The notes: a model not told the origin generated them from the letters alone. Counted from the stretch's first letter, positions 1 to 8,605 are shown. The stretch: DNA of 45,066 nucleotides from Caryophanales bacterium UBA6259 (GCA_002441135.1 DJVJ01000049.1:31773-76838); one strand, 5' to 3'. Numbers and translations are program-made.

Positions 1-559
1 CTTTTTTATTCCAAATTTCATTAGGGATTTTAGTCATCCCAATATCGAACATCAATGCTCCAGTACCTAATTCTAATAATTGATTACGATTATAGCCTAA
101 GCTAATACCAATAATCCCAGAAAGAACTGCCACATTGACAGCATGATGAAACATATAACTGTCGAGAGAATTAATTTGATTTAGATTGACTATCATCTCA
201 TTTTGAGATAAAAGATCATCAATAATTGAAGAAAAAGCTTCCCGATAACTGCTACCAATCGGAGAAGAGGTTGTTTTGGCTCCTTTTATTTGAGTATGAT
301 TAATCATATTAGTCAAAGTAGAATGGACTAAATCCACTGCTTTTTTTCTTGTACGATCACTAATAACATCATTTGGAATAATATCATCTGTAAGGCTATC
401 CTCAATAAATATATAATCTATACCTAAAGCTTCTAAACGATTGATTAATCTTTCGGTAAGCTGTACTCCTAAACCAAGTAAAATATTTCCAGCTTCAGTA
501 AAAATAGGTTTAGCTAATACTGCCTTTTCTGGTAATGAATGAATATGTACCTTTCGCAC
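1..559 (-). CDS. HD-GYP-family protein with degenerate HD motif (3' end beyond window)
   Basis: The reading frame starts at a GTG (559-557), preceded on the minus strand by a strong AGGAGG, and stays open for 186 codons to the left edge, so the C-terminus is missing. The N-terminal part looks like the leader domain common in Bacillota HD-GYP proteins (an LPEKAVLAKPIF-type start and an LGIDYIFIED stretch). It is followed by the first half of an HD domain with HHAVNVAV, then GALMFDIGMTKIP. In active HD-GYP phosphodiesterases, which hydrolyse cyclic-di-GMP, this second motif reads HDIGK; here residue 171 is Phe, although Asp172 remains. Loss of that metal ligand suggests a binding or regulatory protein, but the GYP half is not visible. 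A second, intact HD-GYP gene lies at about 19.7-20.8 kb. Confidence 0.82.
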   Translation of the reverse strand, partial: MRKVHIHSLPEKAVLAKPIFTEAGNILLGLGVQLTERLINRLEALGIDYIFIEDSLTDDIIPNDVISDRTRKKAVDLVHSTLTNMINHTQIKGAKTTSSPIGSSYREAFSSIIDDLLSQNEMIVNLNQINSLDSYMFHHAVNVAVLSGIIGISLGYNRNQLLELGTGALMFDIGMTKIPNEIWNKK

Positions 560-813
560 TAAAATAGGCCTCCTGCAGCTTCTATATATCCTCCATTTTA
601 AAGTACGTGTAATCTCTATAAAAGGTTTTTTTTAAAGTAATTTAAAGATGGGTCTTTAATCCTGAGTTAAGGTAAAGTTTACCATGGAAATATTAGTTCT
701 AACCATTATCAAAATATACTCTATTTCTAAATATTGATTTCCATTGATTTCCTCTGTTAAACTTAAAGCGAGCTATTTATACCCGTATAAAATATGAAGG
801 GGAGTATGCGATT

Positions 814-2388
814 TTGCAAAGCTTGAGGGAATACCTATGGTCCATTGCATTGAATTTAGTGAAAGACCAGCAGTTCTCTATTATTAATATCGATACAAGT
901 ATTGCTCAAGAATCTCCTATTTTACATTTTATTAAAAATGAAAAAAGGGAATATTTTTATATCAGATTAGTTCCAGTGGATTATGTCTGGCCAAATCAAA
1001 TAAGTCAAGACCGTGAACTAATAAAAGAGCAACTCCAAAAAACAAAATTTTATAATGTAGCGAAAAAATTTCATCTTATGAATTTATACATATTTAGCTC
1101 AAATTCAAGTGAAGATGTTCAGCAGGCAATTCTAAATGAGATAGGGCCCTCTGCTAAAAAAAGCAAGATTGAGGAAATTACAGGTTATATTCATCTAGAA
1201 CAAGAAGAGGTAAAAATAAATAAACCTCTCCATCAATGGTTACCACTTACTCCAGATTGGTTTACAAGTTTGGATCACAACTCTCGTAACTTGTCTTTAA
1301 CAGTCTATGAAATGATTGAAGAGATAAAACAGGTTGAGTATACACGTGAAAAAGAGATGAAAAGCTTTTTTCATTTTGGAAAACCCTTTTTTACTTATAT
1401 TCTTATTTTTATTAATGTAATTCTTTATGGATTAATGGAATATTTCGGGGGGAGTACTAATTCTGAGATATTGCTTCAATTCGGGGCAAAAGAATCATAT
1501 TTGATTAGTCAAGGAGAATATTGGCGCTTAATTTCACCTATATTTTTACACATTGGATTTATTCATTTCGCTTTAAATAATGTGGCTCTTCATTATTTAG
1601 GAAATCTCACAGAAAGAATTTATGGCTCTTTTCGTTTTCTATTTATCTACCTCATAGGCGGTGTGATTGGAAATATTAGTAGCTTCTTATTTTCGCCTGA
1701 TGCAATTGGAGCTGGTGCCTCTGGTTCAATCTTTGCTTTATTTGGGGCGCTTCTATATTTTGGTTTAAACCATCCAAATTTATTTTATAGGACAATGGGA
1801 AGGGATATTATTAGCATCATTGGAATCAACCTTGTCTTTGGATTTGTCGTTCCGAATATAGATAACTTTGCACATATCGGTGGATTAGTTGGTGGATTCT
1901 TTGCAGCCGCGCTTATACATCTCCCTAAGCAAATAAATAAAAGATGGATTCTAACAGGGGTTTCAATCATAATTCTTATTACTTCATTAGGGTCAGTTTG
2001 GTGGGCAAGCAATCACAGAGAAGTTAAGGTAAGTCAAATTTGGCTTTTAAAAGGTCAAAAAGCTCTTCAAAATAAAGAGTTAGAAGAAGCAGAACGTTAT
2101 TTTAGTGAATATATTCATTTTTATCCAGATGAAGCAGAAGGATATTTTTATTATGGCAATCTATTATTTGAAAAGGAAAAGTTTAGTGCTGCAAAAGAGA
2201 AATATCTTAAAGCAATTGAATTGAATTCAGAATTTGCAGAGGCAAGGTTTAATTTAGCGCTAATTTATTTATATTATGAGGATAACTTAGCAGAAACGAG
2301 AAAGCAATTAATGAAGGCGCTAGAAATAAGACCAGATTTCAAAGAAGCAAAGGATTTGTTATATAATCTAGATAAGATGGAGTCTTGA
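814..2388 (+). CDS. gluP: Rhomboid family intramembrane serine protease (GluP-like) with C-terminal TPR repeats
   Basis: The protein has 524 residues, close to Bacillus subtilis GluP (about 507), with the same three-part plan. A soluble N-terminal domain (about 1-190) is followed by a rhomboid membrane domain (about 190-400) and a TPR-like tail (about 400-524). The catalytic dyad is visible: Ser303 in GASGS and His354 in NFAHIGGL, plus the HFALNN motif of the rhomboid core. Rhomboids cleave membrane proteins within or next to transmembrane helices; the B. subtilis homologue is linked to cell division and glucose export, and whether that holds here is inference. The start is a TTG about nine bases after AAGGGGAG; the nearby ATG at 806 is out of frame. 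glsA follows after 40 bases on the same strand and is probably co-transcribed. Confidence 0.9.
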   Translation: MQSLREYLWSIALNLVKDQQFSIINIDTSIAQESPILHFIKNEKREYFYIRLVPVDYVWPNQISQDRELIKEQLQKTKFYNVAKKFHLMNLYIFSSNSSEDVQQAILNEIGPSAKKSKIEEITGYIHLEQEEVKINKPLHQWLPLTPDWFTSLDHNSRNLSLTVYEMIEEIKQVEYTREKEMKSFFHFGKPFFTYILIFINVILYGLMEYFGGSTNSEILLQFGAKESYLISQGEYWRLISPIFLHIGFIHFALNNVALHYLGNLTERIYGSFRFLFIYLIGGVIGNISSFLFSPDAIGAGASGSIFALFGALLYFGLNHPNLFYRTMGRDIISIIGINLVFGFVVPNIDNFAHIGGLVGGFFAAALIHLPKQINKRWILTGVSIIILITSLGSVWWASNHREVKVSQIWLLKGQKALQNKELEEAERYFSEYIHFYPDEAEGYFYYGNLLFEKEKFSAAKEKYLKAIELNSEFAEARFNLALIYLYYEDNLAETRKQLMKALEIRPDFKEAKDLLYNLDKMES

Positions 2389-2428
2389 TGAAACCGAAGA
2401 TAAATAGTGCAGCAGAGGTGCAAAGCAT

Positions 2429-3346
2429 ATGGAAACATTATTGAAAAACCTAATAGAAAAGAACAAGCATTGGACGAAAAAAGGAAGAGTTGCTACGTAT
2501 ATTCCGATGCTTGGTCAAGCTAATCCTGATATTTTTGGCATCGCAGTAATGGATATGAAAGGTAATGTATATGCCCAAGGTGATTATCAATATAAATATA
2601 CTTTACAGAGTATTACAAAGGTTATAACCTTAATGCTAGCTTTAATGGATCGAGGACCACAAAAAGTATTTCAATATGTTGGGATGGAACCTACAGGAGA
2701 TCCTTTTAACTCGATTATTAAGCTAGAAACGATTCAACCATCAAAGCCATTAAATCCAATGATTAATGCAGGAGCTATAGTAACTGCTTCATTGGTTAAA
2801 GGAGATTCTCCAGAGCTAAGATTTAATCGTATTTTACAGTTAGCTCAAAAAATGGCTGATAATCCTTCTATTACATATAATCATCAAATTTACCTTTCAG
2901 AATCAGAAACAGGAAATTTGAATAGAGCATTAGCATATTTTATGAAAAACCATGGTGTGCTTCAAGGAGATATTGAGCAGCATTTAGAAGTATATTTTAA
3001 ACAAAGCTCAATTGAAGTTACAAGTCTTGATGTAGCAAGAATTGGAGCAATTATCGCCAATGATGGTAAAAGCATTACTACTGGAGAAGAAATTATCCCA
3101 GCTTCAATTATAAGGATTGCAAAAACATTTATGATCACTTGTGGAATGTATAATGCTTCAGGGGAATTTGCAATAAAAGCCGGAATCCCTTCAAAAAGTG
3201 GAGTAGGCGGTGGGATTTTATCTGCTGTTCCTCACCAATTTGGGATTGGAGTGATTGGCCCTGCGTTAGATGAAAAGGGGAACAGCTATGCAGGCGTAAA
3301 ATTGTTAGAAGAGTTATCTGAAACGCTAAATTTAAGCATTTTTTAG
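2429..3346 (+). CDS. glsA: Glutaminase, serine-dependent beta-lactamase-like family
   Basis: At 305 residues this matches bacterial glutaminases (about 305-310), which hydrolyse L-glutamine to glutamate and ammonia in the cytoplasm. The Ser-x-x-Lys catalytic motif is at Ser61-Lys64 (QSITK). The family signatures NPMINAGAI and the C-terminal KSGVGGGI are also present. The gene starts at an ATG in a region with only a weak GAGGTG ribosome binding site, 40 bases after gluP, so it may depend on readthrough or coupling from that gene. No glutamine transporter lies next to it, unlike the B. subtilis ybgJ (glsA1) arrangement with a permease. There is no clear terminator after the stop. Confidence 0.93.
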   Translation: METLLKNLIEKNKHWTKKGRVATYIPMLGQANPDIFGIAVMDMKGNVYAQGDYQYKYTLQSITKVITLMLALMDRGPQKVFQYVGMEPTGDPFNSIIKLETIQPSKPLNPMINAGAIVTASLVKGDSPELRFNRILQLAQKMADNPSITYNHQIYLSESETGNLNRALAYFMKNHGVLQGDIEQHLEVYFKQSSIEVTSLDVARIGAIIANDGKSITTGEEIIPASIIRIAKTFMITCGMYNASGEFAIKAGIPSKSGVGGGILSAVPHQFGIGVIGPALDEKGNSYAGVKLLEELSETLNLSIF

Positions 3347-3408
3347 CTAATTTCATTTTTTAAATGGTAAACTATTAATATAATTTAAATAAATGAGGAG
3401 GGGAAATC

Positions 3409-4197
3409 ATGATTTCTAGAAATTTAGATAAAGCAAGAGAAGCATTTGAAAAAGGAGATATTAATGAAAGCATCAAAGCTCATCAGAGGAAGGATGCCCC
3501 AGAAGAACATAACCAAGAGCAGGGGCAGTACATAAAGAGTTTAATCTATGGAGGGTTAGATGGAATTATAACCACTTTTGCTGTTGTTGCCGGGGTAGCA
3601 GGAGCTTCATTATCATCAGGAATCGTTTTGATCCTTGGTTTTGCAAATCTTATTGCGGACGGCTTATCAATGGCAGTAGGAGATTATTTAAGTACAAAAG
3701 CTGAAATTGAATATAAGCAAAAAGAAAGAGAAAGAGAAACCTGGGAAGTTGAAAATTATCCTGAGGGGGAAAAAGAAGAACTGATTGAATTATACATGGA
3801 TAAAGGGATGAGTTTTGAGGATGCTTCTACTGTGACGGAGATTATCTCAAAAAACAAAAAAACTTGGGTCGATATTATGATGGTTGAAGAATTAGGTTTA
3901 ATAGAGGAGAATGAATCGCCTATTAAAAATGCACTAGTCACTTTTTTTTCATTTAGCGTGTTTGGATTTATCCCTTTAGGAGCATACGTTCTTTCAACTT
4001 TTATTTCTTCTTTTCAGAATTCAACCTTTTTGATCGCAAGTATTTTAACTGGATTAACTATGTTTACGCTAGGAGCACTTAAAGTAAGGATGACTGGGAA
4101 AAATTGGTTTCTATCAGGTCTTGAAATGCTTGTTGTAGGAGGACTCGCTGCTTTTTCTGCTTACGCAATAGGTTATTTATTATCTGGATTAGCATAA
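3409..4197 (+). CDS. VIT1/CCC1 family metal (Fe/Mn) transporter
   Basis: The protein has 262 residues. A hydrophilic N-terminal segment (about 1-40) precedes the characteristic first helix motif GGLDGIITTFAVVAGVAGAS and then the GFANLIADGLSMAVGDYLSTKAE region, whose polar Asp and Met residues line the ion path in VIT1. A charged cytoplasmic Glu-rich stretch (about 100-150), which binds metals in plant VIT1, and three more membrane segments follow. Members move Fe2+ or Mn2+ out of the cytoplasm or into storage compartments; substrate and direction here are unproven. A strong GAGGAGGGG ribosome binding site precedes the ATG. A TATAAT-like sequence at 3379-3384 may be its -10 element, but the -35 is poor. 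I see no Fur or MntR box. Confidence 0.88.
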   Translation: MISRNLDKAREAFEKGDINESIKAHQRKDAPEEHNQEQGQYIKSLIYGGLDGIITTFAVVAGVAGASLSSGIVLILGFANLIADGLSMAVGDYLSTKAEIEYKQKERERETWEVENYPEGEKEELIELYMDKGMSFEDASTVTEIISKNKKTWVDIMMVEELGLIEENESPIKNALVTFFSFSVFGFIPLGAYVLSTFISSFQNSTFLIASILTGLTMFTLGALKVRMTGKNWFLSGLEMLVVGGLAAFSAYAIGYLLSGLA

Positions 4198-4254
4198 TAT
4201 TTTTTAATAAATTTCAATATGATGAATAGAATGATATACTAGGAGGCTTGTTTA

Positions 4255-5040
4255 ATGGATTTAGGATTAAAAGGAAAAGTTGCTTTTATTACTGCTGCGA
4301 GCAAGGGATTAGGAAAAGCAATCGCATTAGAATTGGCAAAAGAGGGAGTACAGTTGGCTATTTCTAGCCGAAATAAAGAGCAAATAGAAGATACCGCCGA
4401 TTTTATTCGTAACCAAACTGGAGTAAGAGTGGAAGCAATGGTAGCAGATGTTAGTAATCCTGCAGAAGTACATCAATTTGTGGAAACAATGGCTCAAAAA
4501 TTTGGACGTGTTGATATTTTACTTATAAACGCTGGTGGTCCACCTAGTGGTGAGTTTATGCAATTAGATGACCAGGCTTGGGAGGTTGCCTTCCAAACCA
4601 ACCTGATGAGCATTGTTCGAATGGTTCGAGAAACAGTACCCTATATGAAAGAAAATGGTGGTAAAATCTTAACTATAGCTTCTTCATCAGTAAAGGTGCC
4701 AATTCCAGGGCTTGTTTTATCCAATACTTTTCGGGCTGGAATTGTTGGGTTAATGAAAACCTTATCTGTGGAATTAGCAAAAGATAATATTTTAGTCAAT
4801 ATCGTTGCACCAGGAAGGATAGCAACCGATCGCGTAGCAGAAATAGACGCTGTAAAAGCGAACAAGCTTGGCAAAACCTTACAACAGGTTCAGGAAGATA
4901 GTGAAAAGTCAATTCCACTCGGACGATATGGCAAACCAGAAGAATTTGCAAAAGCAGTTGTTTTCTTAGCTTCTGATGCTAATTCTTATATTACAGGGTC
5001 TACAATTATGATTGATGGAGGATTAGTCCAAGCTTTATAG
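4255..5040 (+). CDS. SDR-family oxidoreductase lacking the canonical YxxxK motif
   Basis: This is a 261-residue Rossmann-fold short-chain dehydrogenase/reductase. The cofactor motif is TAASKGLG instead of TGxxxGxG, with NAGGPPSG as the NAG motif and a C-terminal ITGSTIMIDGG typical of FabG-like proteins. The expected catalytic Tyr-x-x-x-Lys is absent: after the ASSSVK segment the sequence reads VLSNTFRAGIVG. This deviation is known for a FabG-like SDR subgroup with an incomplete catalytic tetrad, so the protein may be a divergent reductase or a non-catalytic relative. AGGAGG precedes the ATG. It sits between a metal transporter and an Asp23-type gene, which does not suggest a substrate. Confidence 0.88.
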   Translation: MDLGLKGKVAFITAASKGLGKAIALELAKEGVQLAISSRNKEQIEDTADFIRNQTGVRVEAMVADVSNPAEVHQFVETMAQKFGRVDILLINAGGPPSGEFMQLDDQAWEVAFQTNLMSIVRMVRETVPYMKENGGKILTIASSSVKVPIPGLVLSNTFRAGIVGLMKTLSVELAKDNILVNIVAPGRIATDRVAEIDAVKANKLGKTLQQVQEDSEKSIPLGRYGKPEEFAKAVVFLASDANSYITGSTIMIDGGLVQAL

Positions 5041-5078
5041 AATAATATAATAAAATATTTAGATTGGGGATGTTTAAT

Positions 5079-5471
5079 ATGATGACGGAAGAAAGAGATA
5101 CTGGTAAGATTAGGATCGAAAGTGATGTTGTAGCGATGATTGCAGGTCTTGCAGCAGCTGATACTGCAGGGGTAGCAAGTATGTCAGGTGGCATCACAGA
5201 GGGATTAGCAAAACGTGTAAGCGGAAAAAATGTTTCAAAGGGAGTAAAGGTTGAGGTTGGAGAAACTGAAGCTGCTATTGATCTTCGAGTAATCATTAAA
5301 TTTGGTTATAAGATTCATGAAGTGGCTAGAGCCCTACAACAAAATGTAAAGGACGCTGTAGAATCAATGACAGGTCTAAATGTGGTTGAAGTAAATGTTC
5401 AGGTTGAAGGAGTAGAGCTACAAAAAGAAGAAACAGAGCCAGTAGAAGAGTCTGTTTCACGTCTTAAATAA
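5079..5471 (+). CDS. Asp23/Gls24 family protein
   Basis: A 130-residue protein with the family's layout: GKIRIESDVVAMIAGLAAADTAGVASM at the start, a central TEAAIDLRVIIKFGYKI strand pair, and VKDAVESMTGLNVVEVNV near the end, then an acidic Glu-rich tail. The Bacillota family includes YqhY, YloU and staphylococcal Asp23, which are linked to cell-envelope stress or lipid metabolism. YqhY normally sits beside accB/accC and YloU beside rpmB; neither neighbour is present, so no symbol is assigned. The longer reading from TTG at 5064 is unlikely, because GGGGA at 5067-5070 then serves as the ribosome binding site for the ATG at 5079. Confidence 0.85.
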   Translation: MMTEERDTGKIRIESDVVAMIAGLAAADTAGVASMSGGITEGLAKRVSGKNVSKGVKVEVGETEAAIDLRVIIKFGYKIHEVARALQQNVKDAVESMTGLNVVEVNVQVEGVELQKEETEPVEESVSRLK

Positions 5472-5521
5472 AAGCTTGATTAACAATGTAAATAAGAAGA
5501 ATAAAAGAAGTTAAAAAAGTT

Positions 5522-5554
5522 AAAGCACCCAAGTTTTAGGACTGGGTGCTTTTG
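5522..5554. terminator. Bidirectional rho-independent terminator
   Basis: AAAGCACCC (5522-5530) pairs with GGGTGCTTT (5544-5552), with T-rich sequence following on both strands. It separates the Asp23-family gene from the convergent ftsW-type gene, whose stop codon (5538-5536) lies inside the hairpin loop. Confidence 0.85.
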
Positions 5555-6648
5555 GTATTTTCTCTAGATAAGCTTAAGATTAAACCTATACTTGTCATTG
5601 ACATAATTAGTGAAGAGCCACCTGCACTGATAAATGGCAGAGGTACTCCAGTAATTGGTATAGTGCCAGTTACTCCACCTATATTGATAAAAGCTTGAAT
5701 AGCAAATACACTAAAAATTCCAATCCCTACTAAAGTACCAAAGGAATCAGTAGAGTGAAGAGAAATTACTAATATTCTCCACAAAATGAATAGGAAAAAT
5801 AGAATAAATAAGGTTATACCGATAAACCCAAGTTCTTCTCCCATAACAGAAAAAATAAAATCGGACTGTGGATAAGGGAGATAAAAGAACTTCTGAATAC
5901 CTTTTCCGAATCCAGTTCCAAAAATACCTCCATTACCTAAAGCAATTAAAGATTGAATTAAATGATACCCTGTTCCCCAAGGGTCGTCCCATGGATGAAG
6001 ATAAGAGGTTATACGAGCCATTCTATAGCCAGCCGTTAGTACTGCAATTGGGATAGTAGCAATAATAATGGCAATGATATACATCATATGCTTCATACTT
6101 ATGCCACCTGCAAATATCATTATCCCTGCAGTCATTAATAGAATTAATCCAGTACCAAAGTCAGGCTGTAAGATAATTAAACCAAAATAAATACCAACAA
6201 CAGTTAAAGCGGGAATTAAACCTCTTTTTAAGGACTTCATTAATTCCTTTTTTTTGGACATTAAAGCAGCAAGGTAAATGATTAAACTTAACTTGGCAAA
6301 TTCTGCTGGCTGAATTGTAAAAGACCCGATTCCAACCCAACTAGAGGCTCCATTCCTATTCTGCCCCAATCCAGGAACAAAAACTAACAATAAAAGGCCA
6401 ACTCCAACTAGTAAGATTAAAAAAAATCTTTCTTTATAAAAGGAAAAAGGAATGTTCATCGCTATTAACATAAATATTAAACCAATCATTGCCCAAATTA
6501 ATTGGCGTTGTGTAAAAAACCAGCGATTACCCATCTCCCAATAGGATACAGTAAAGCTCGCACTAAAAATCATAACAATTCCAAATCCAACCATTCCTAA
6601 CGTTAAAAAAAGTAATAGAAAGTCTGGTGTCCCTCTGCTTTTCTTCAT
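5536..6648 (-). CDS. SEDS family peptidoglycan glycosyltransferase (FtsW/SpoVE type)
   Basis: A 370-residue polytopic membrane protein of about ten helices, matching FtsW and SpoVE (about 366-400). SEDS proteins polymerise lipid II into glycan strands together with a class B PBP. Diagnostic motifs are FVPGLG, SSWVGIGSFTIQPAEFAKL, YLHPWDDPWGTGYHLIQSL, and QSDFIFSVMGEELG, whose Asp263 corresponds to the proposed catalytic Asp. The C-terminal TGTIPITGVPLPFISAGGSS is closer to FtsW/SpoVE than to RodA. Whether it is the division FtsW or the sporulation SpoVE cannot be decided, because it is a single gene outside the dcw cluster. AAAGGAG precedes the ATG on the minus strand, and the gene ends inside a shared terminator. 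Confidence 0.92.
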   Translation of the reverse strand: MKKSRGTPDFLLLFLTLGMVGFGIVMIFSASFTVSYWEMGNRWFFTQRQLIWAMIGLIFMLIAMNIPFSFYKERFFLILLVGVGLLLLVFVPGLGQNRNGASSWVGIGSFTIQPAEFAKLSLIIYLAALMSKKKELMKSLKRGLIPALTVVGIYFGLIILQPDFGTGLILLMTAGIMIFAGGISMKHMMYIIAIIIATIPIAVLTAGYRMARITSYLHPWDDPWGTGYHLIQSLIALGNGGIFGTGFGKGIQKFFYLPYPQSDFIFSVMGEELGFIGITLFILFFLFILWRILVISLHSTDSFGTLVGIGIFSVFAIQAFINIGGVTGTIPITGVPLPFISAGGSSLIMSMTSIGLILSLSRENTKSTQS

Positions 6649-6829
6649 GAATTAACTCCTTTCTAAAAAAACTTCTAAAGATTATATTTCCATCTCTTTG
6701 TTCAATTTCCTGCTTTACTTACTTATTTATCTGATGTTTTATTGCTATGTTAAGATATCGAATAATTTTTTTCTGCTTGGACAGCTTAAGAAATAGTAAA
6801 AATATACTTGAAAGGGTGTTGAAATCTAG

Positions 6830-7462
6830 ATGAAGACTGTTTATAAGCGAATAGTATTCATAATGTTGTCGCTATTACTACTATCTGGGGCCCATATTTC
6901 TTTTGCTTTGGCCCAAGGAGTAAATACGTATACCGTACAGCCGGGAGATACGCTTTGGCTTATCGCCAAAAAATTTCAAATTGGCTTAAGTGAAATTATT
7001 GAAGCCAATCCACAGATTAAAAATCCAGATCTTATTTATCCAAAGCAAAAGATAAATATTCCTAATATTGATCGAATCAAGGGTATAGAGCATCAAGTGA
7101 TTCAATTAGTCAATCAAGAAAGAGCAAAGAATGGATTAAAAGCACTACGTCCAAATTGGGAATTATCCCGAGTAGCAAGGCATAAATCACAGGACATGAG
7201 AGATAAACATTACTTTTCCCACACTTCACCTACTTATGGCAGTCCATTTGATATGATGAAAGCGTATCGTATTGGATATTCTTATGCTGGGGAAAATATT
7301 GCGATGGGACAAACTACAGCCTGGCAGGTAATGCAAGGGTGGATGAATAGCACCGGTCACCGACAAAACATTTTAAATCCCAACTTTACAGAGATAGGTG
7401 TTGGTTATGCAGAAGGTGGAACAGGCAAGTATTATTGGACTCAAATGTTTATCAAACCATAA
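6830..7462 (+). CDS. Secreted LysM and CAP/SCP domain protein
   Basis: A 210-residue exported protein. Residues 1-29 form a signal peptide (basic start, hydrophobic core, ALA before QG). A LysM peptidoglycan-binding domain spans about 33-78, with YTVQPGDTLWLIAKKF and the closing INIPN. A CAP domain covers about 85-208, with HYFSHTSP (His127) and GHRQNIL (His177), the conserved histidine region of bacterial YkwD-like proteins. The plan resembles sporulation proteins of the SafA/YkwD kind found in spore coat or cortex; their biochemical activity is uncertain. GAAAGGG precedes the ATG. The gene is divergent from the FtsW/SpoVE-type gene, so it may be linked to wall or spore function. Confidence 0.9.
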   Translation: MKTVYKRIVFIMLSLLLLSGAHISFALAQGVNTYTVQPGDTLWLIAKKFQIGLSEIIEANPQIKNPDLIYPKQKINIPNIDRIKGIEHQVIQLVNQERAKNGLKALRPNWELSRVARHKSQDMRDKHYFSHTSPTYGSPFDMMKAYRIGYSYAGENIAMGQTTAWQVMQGWMNSTGHRQNILNPNFTEIGVGYAEGGTGKYYWTQMFIKP

Positions 7463-7526
7463 AAAAGTAGAATGCTTTTTTTAAGCTAGGGAAAAGATAA
7501 AAAAAGAAAAGGAGGGAAAGTACAAA

Positions 7527-7955
7527 ATGACTACTTTACGTGATATTATGTCAACCAATGTTGCCACTGTTAGCCTTTTAGATAATGCTTATGAAGTGGC
7601 TCAAAAAATGAAAGAACTAAATGTTGGAGCAGTTCCTGTTACGGATGGTCAAAACGTAATTGGGATGATTACAGACCGAGATTTAGTATTAAGAGGATAT
7701 GCAGAAAAAAAATCAGGTTCTTCCGCAATTGAAGGATTAATGACAAAAGATCTTGTTGTAGGAACACCAGATATGTCTGTGGATGAGGCAGCAAGATTAA
7801 TGGCAGAAAAACAAATTCGTCGTTTACCTGTTGTAGAGAACGGGAATTTAGTAGGAATCGTTGCGATTGGAGATTTGGCAGTTCGAAATGAGCTTGCTGA
7901 TGAAGCAGGAGAAGCTTTAAGTCAAATATCAAAGCCAAGCCAAACATCAATGTAA
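7527..7955 (+). CDS. Tandem CBS domain protein (YhcV-like)
   Basis: A 142-residue cytoplasmic protein made almost entirely of two CBS motifs. The first spans about residues 5-60 (DIMSTNVATVSLLDNAYEVAQKM, GAVPVTD, GMITDRDLVL). The second spans about 70-125 (LMTKDLVVGTPDMSVDEAARLM, RRLPVVENGNLVGIVAIGDLAV). A paired CBS module usually binds an adenine nucleotide such as AMP, ATP or SAM and reports energy status; no effector domain is fused. The stand-alone form resembles B. subtilis YhcV. GGAGGG lies upstream of the ATG. A strong terminator closes the transcription unit. Confidence 0.9.
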   Translation: MTTLRDIMSTNVATVSLLDNAYEVAQKMKELNVGAVPVTDGQNVIGMITDRDLVLRGYAEKKSGSSAIEGLMTKDLVVGTPDMSVDEAARLMAEKQIRRLPVVENGNLVGIVAIGDLAVRNELADEAGEALSQISKPSQTSM

Positions 7956-7988
7956 TTATTAATGTAGTAAAATAAGAAAAACAATATG

Positions 7989-8025
7989 GAGTCAGCAAAT
8001 GGATATAATATTGCTGACTCTTTTT
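7989..8025 (+). terminator. Rho-independent terminator after CBS gene
   Basis: A perfect 10-bp stem, GAGTCAGCAA (7989-7998) with TTGCTGACTC (8011-8020), is followed by TTTTTAT. It isolates the CBS gene from the SOS-type promoter downstream. Confidence 0.92.
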
Positions 8026-8054
8026 ATATGCATAAATTCTCCTTTTTCTTCCTC

Positions 8055-8083
8055 TTTTAAACGAACATACGTTTGTGTATAAT
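8055..8083 (+). promoter_or_regulatory. Sigma-A promoter with embedded LexA (SOS) box
   Basis: CGAAC-ATAC-GTTTG at 8062-8075 matches the Gram-positive LexA/DinR box CGAAC-N4-GTTCG at nine of ten defined positions. A perfect TATAAT -10 lies at 8078-8083, with a weak TTTTAA -35 at 8055-8060 and a 17-bp spacer, so a bound repressor would cover the promoter. This is a by-eye match; regulation by LexA is inferred. Confidence 0.72.
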
Positions 8084-8116
8084 AAGAGAATAAGAAATAT
8101 AGGAGGAGCTGGGAGA

Positions 8117-8560
8117 ATGTTAATGTATCCACAAGAATACGGGGAATTTTCCCAGTTATTAAAAAGATATGTGGTACTAAATATCATAATAAAGGTAATT
8201 CAATATGATCGGAAGGTAATTAGAGAATCCGCATGTAAGCTTTCCAATGCATATGATTTTATCTTTGAGAGGCTTCAATTGAACTTAGAAAAGGACATCA
8301 TGAAGATTAAAAAGCGTTTTGTTGAAATAGGAGGAAAAATTATTGAAGAGGAGCAACAGCCAACGGTTAGAGTAGTAAAGGCGAAGTTTCGGGGATTTAT
8401 TTATACTCATCGCTTTCTTAATTATCTTCTCCAATCTGAAAGCGAACGGTTATTTAAAGCCTATTTATTACAGGAAAAAGAAGAAATTAAGACAGGAATT
8501 GAAAAAACTAGGTTAATGGAGGAATTGTCAACTAGTTCTAAATCAGAATTCAGGCTATAA
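8117..8560 (+). CDS. Uncharacterised small protein under SOS-type promoter
   Basis: A 147-residue, mostly alpha-helical, charged protein with no signal peptide or clear membrane segment. I do not recognise a named family with certainty; the helix pattern (VIQYDRKVIRESACKLSNAY, then KDIMKIKKRFVEIGGKI) loosely recalls small uncharacterised YhjD-type Bacillus proteins. The start is chosen at the ATG at 8117, ten bases after AGGAGG at 8101-8106. An in-frame upstream start at 8075 would lie upstream of the transcript start predicted by the TATAAT at 8078-8083. The LexA-type box suggests a DNA-damage response, for example a checkpoint or repair accessory role, but nothing in the protein shows a mechanism. 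A small acidic-protein gene follows and is probably in the same operon. Confidence 0.75.
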   Translation: MLMYPQEYGEFSQLLKRYVVLNIIIKVIQYDRKVIRESACKLSNAYDFIFERLQLNLEKDIMKIKKRFVEIGGKIIEEEQQPTVRVVKAKFRGFIYTHRFLNYLLQSESERLFKAYLLQEKEEIKTGIEKTRLMEELSTSSKSEFRL

Positions 8561-8605
8561 TAAATAAAAGTGAAAATTAGGAAACAATGAAAAGGGTGAA
8601 TAGCT

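Noticed and set aside
3135..3356. 73-codon minus-strand frame within glsA
   Set aside because: It is antisense to conserved glutaminase sequence, with no ribosome binding site or recognisable product.
4212..4240. TTTCAA and TATACT with 17-base spacing as a promoter for the SDR gene
   Set aside because: The predicted transcript start would fall on or after the AGGAGG ribosome binding site, so it could not serve the gene with the ATG at 4255.
7669..8187. 172-codon frame on the minus strand
   Set aside because: It runs antisense through the CBS gene, the terminator and the SOS promoter, has low-complexity leucine-rich content, and no ribosome binding site; it is a shadow frame.
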